DNA from: Rickettsiales bacterium
GTDB lineage: Bacteria; Pseudomonadota; Alphaproteobacteria; Rickettsiales; UBA1997
Length of the DNA: 5,727 bases
Assembly: GCA_031255235.1 (NCBI GenBank)
Contig: JAIRSX010000110.1
Span: 1 to 5,727 of the forward strand
Direction of reading: 5' to 3'
Shown here in pieces: positions 5,637 through 5,727 of the stretch. The position numbers and the translations under genes were made by a program. The notes beneath the pieces were generated by a model, which worked only from the letters and a program-made list of their open reading frames with translations, had not been told where the DNA came from and did not search any database. Each line of letters begins with the position of its first letter. The first letter of the stretch is position 1.

Positions 5637-5727
5637 AAGTAATATGTATTCCTACATCATCCAATAGTTTTTTGATTTTGCTGTTGAGCTCAGATGTTTT
5701 CCATTCATTGCCTATTTTAATTCTATA
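5635..5727 (-). CDS. Unidentified protein, C-terminal 30 residues (5' end outside window)
   Basis: Reading the minus strand from the right edge gives 30 sense codons and a TAA stop at 5637-5635. The peptide begins YRIKIGNEWKTSEL and ends IKKLLDDVGIHIT. It has the mixed polar and amphipathic-helix composition of an ordinary soluble protein C-terminus, and it is the only frame here that stays open to the edge with protein-like content. I do not recognise the family. It converges on the virB11 operon, so it is not part of that operon. It could still be a chance open frame, given the short length. Confidence 0.5.
   Translation of the reverse strand, partial: YRIKIGNEWKTSELNSKIKKLLDDVGIHIT

Noticed and set aside
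1..5727. CRISPR array, prophage or toxin-antitoxin pair
   Set aside because: No spaced direct repeats, phage structural genes or small paired genes are visible on either strand.

Overview
The window comes from an AT-rich bacterial genome (G+C looks like roughly one third by eye). The best guess is an alphaproteobacterium of the host-associated Rickettsiales/Holosporales kind. The main evidence is a full-length VirB11 ATPase of a vir-type (P-type) type IV secretion system whose sequence closely resembles my recollection of rickettsial VirB11. AT-rich composition and sparse Shine-Dalgarno sequences are compatible with this. The taxonomic call is inference; no marker such as rRNA is present.

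Layout. Positions 1-219 (+) hold the 3' end of a protein with a DnaA domain IV-like DNA-binding fold, cut by the window edge. It converges, with no spacer, on a family 8 glycosyltransferase gene (220-1149, -). A 15-base A homopolymer lies just upstream of that gene. Next on the minus strand is a soluble lytic transglycosylase (slt, 1210-3171), preceded 17 bases upstream by a tRNA-Glu gene with anticodon CTC (3189-3263). The tRNA probably shares a transcript with slt. A short divergent regulatory region with an 11-bp hairpin (3295-3322) separates this block from a plus-strand pair: a membrane-anchored M23 (LytM) peptidase (3347-4441) and virB11 (4453-5445), spaced 11 bases apart with the ribosome-binding site of virB11 overlapping the upstream stop codon. 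After virB11 come about 190 bases with no recognisable gene, then the last 30 codons of an unidentified minus-strand gene running off the right edge.

How it fits together. Three of the five main genes act on the cell envelope: the glycosyltransferase (probably LPS or another surface glycan), Slt (cleaves glycan strands) and the M23 protein (probably cleaves peptide cross-links). The fourth, VirB11, powers an envelope-spanning secretion machine. The organism therefore probably has a peptidoglycan wall and glycosylated surface polymers. The most notable arrangement is the M23-virB11 pair, in which the T4SS ATPase is apart from its usual virB8/virB9/virB10/virD4 neighbours. I see no entirely new system here; the findings are about arrangement, regulation and divergent motifs.
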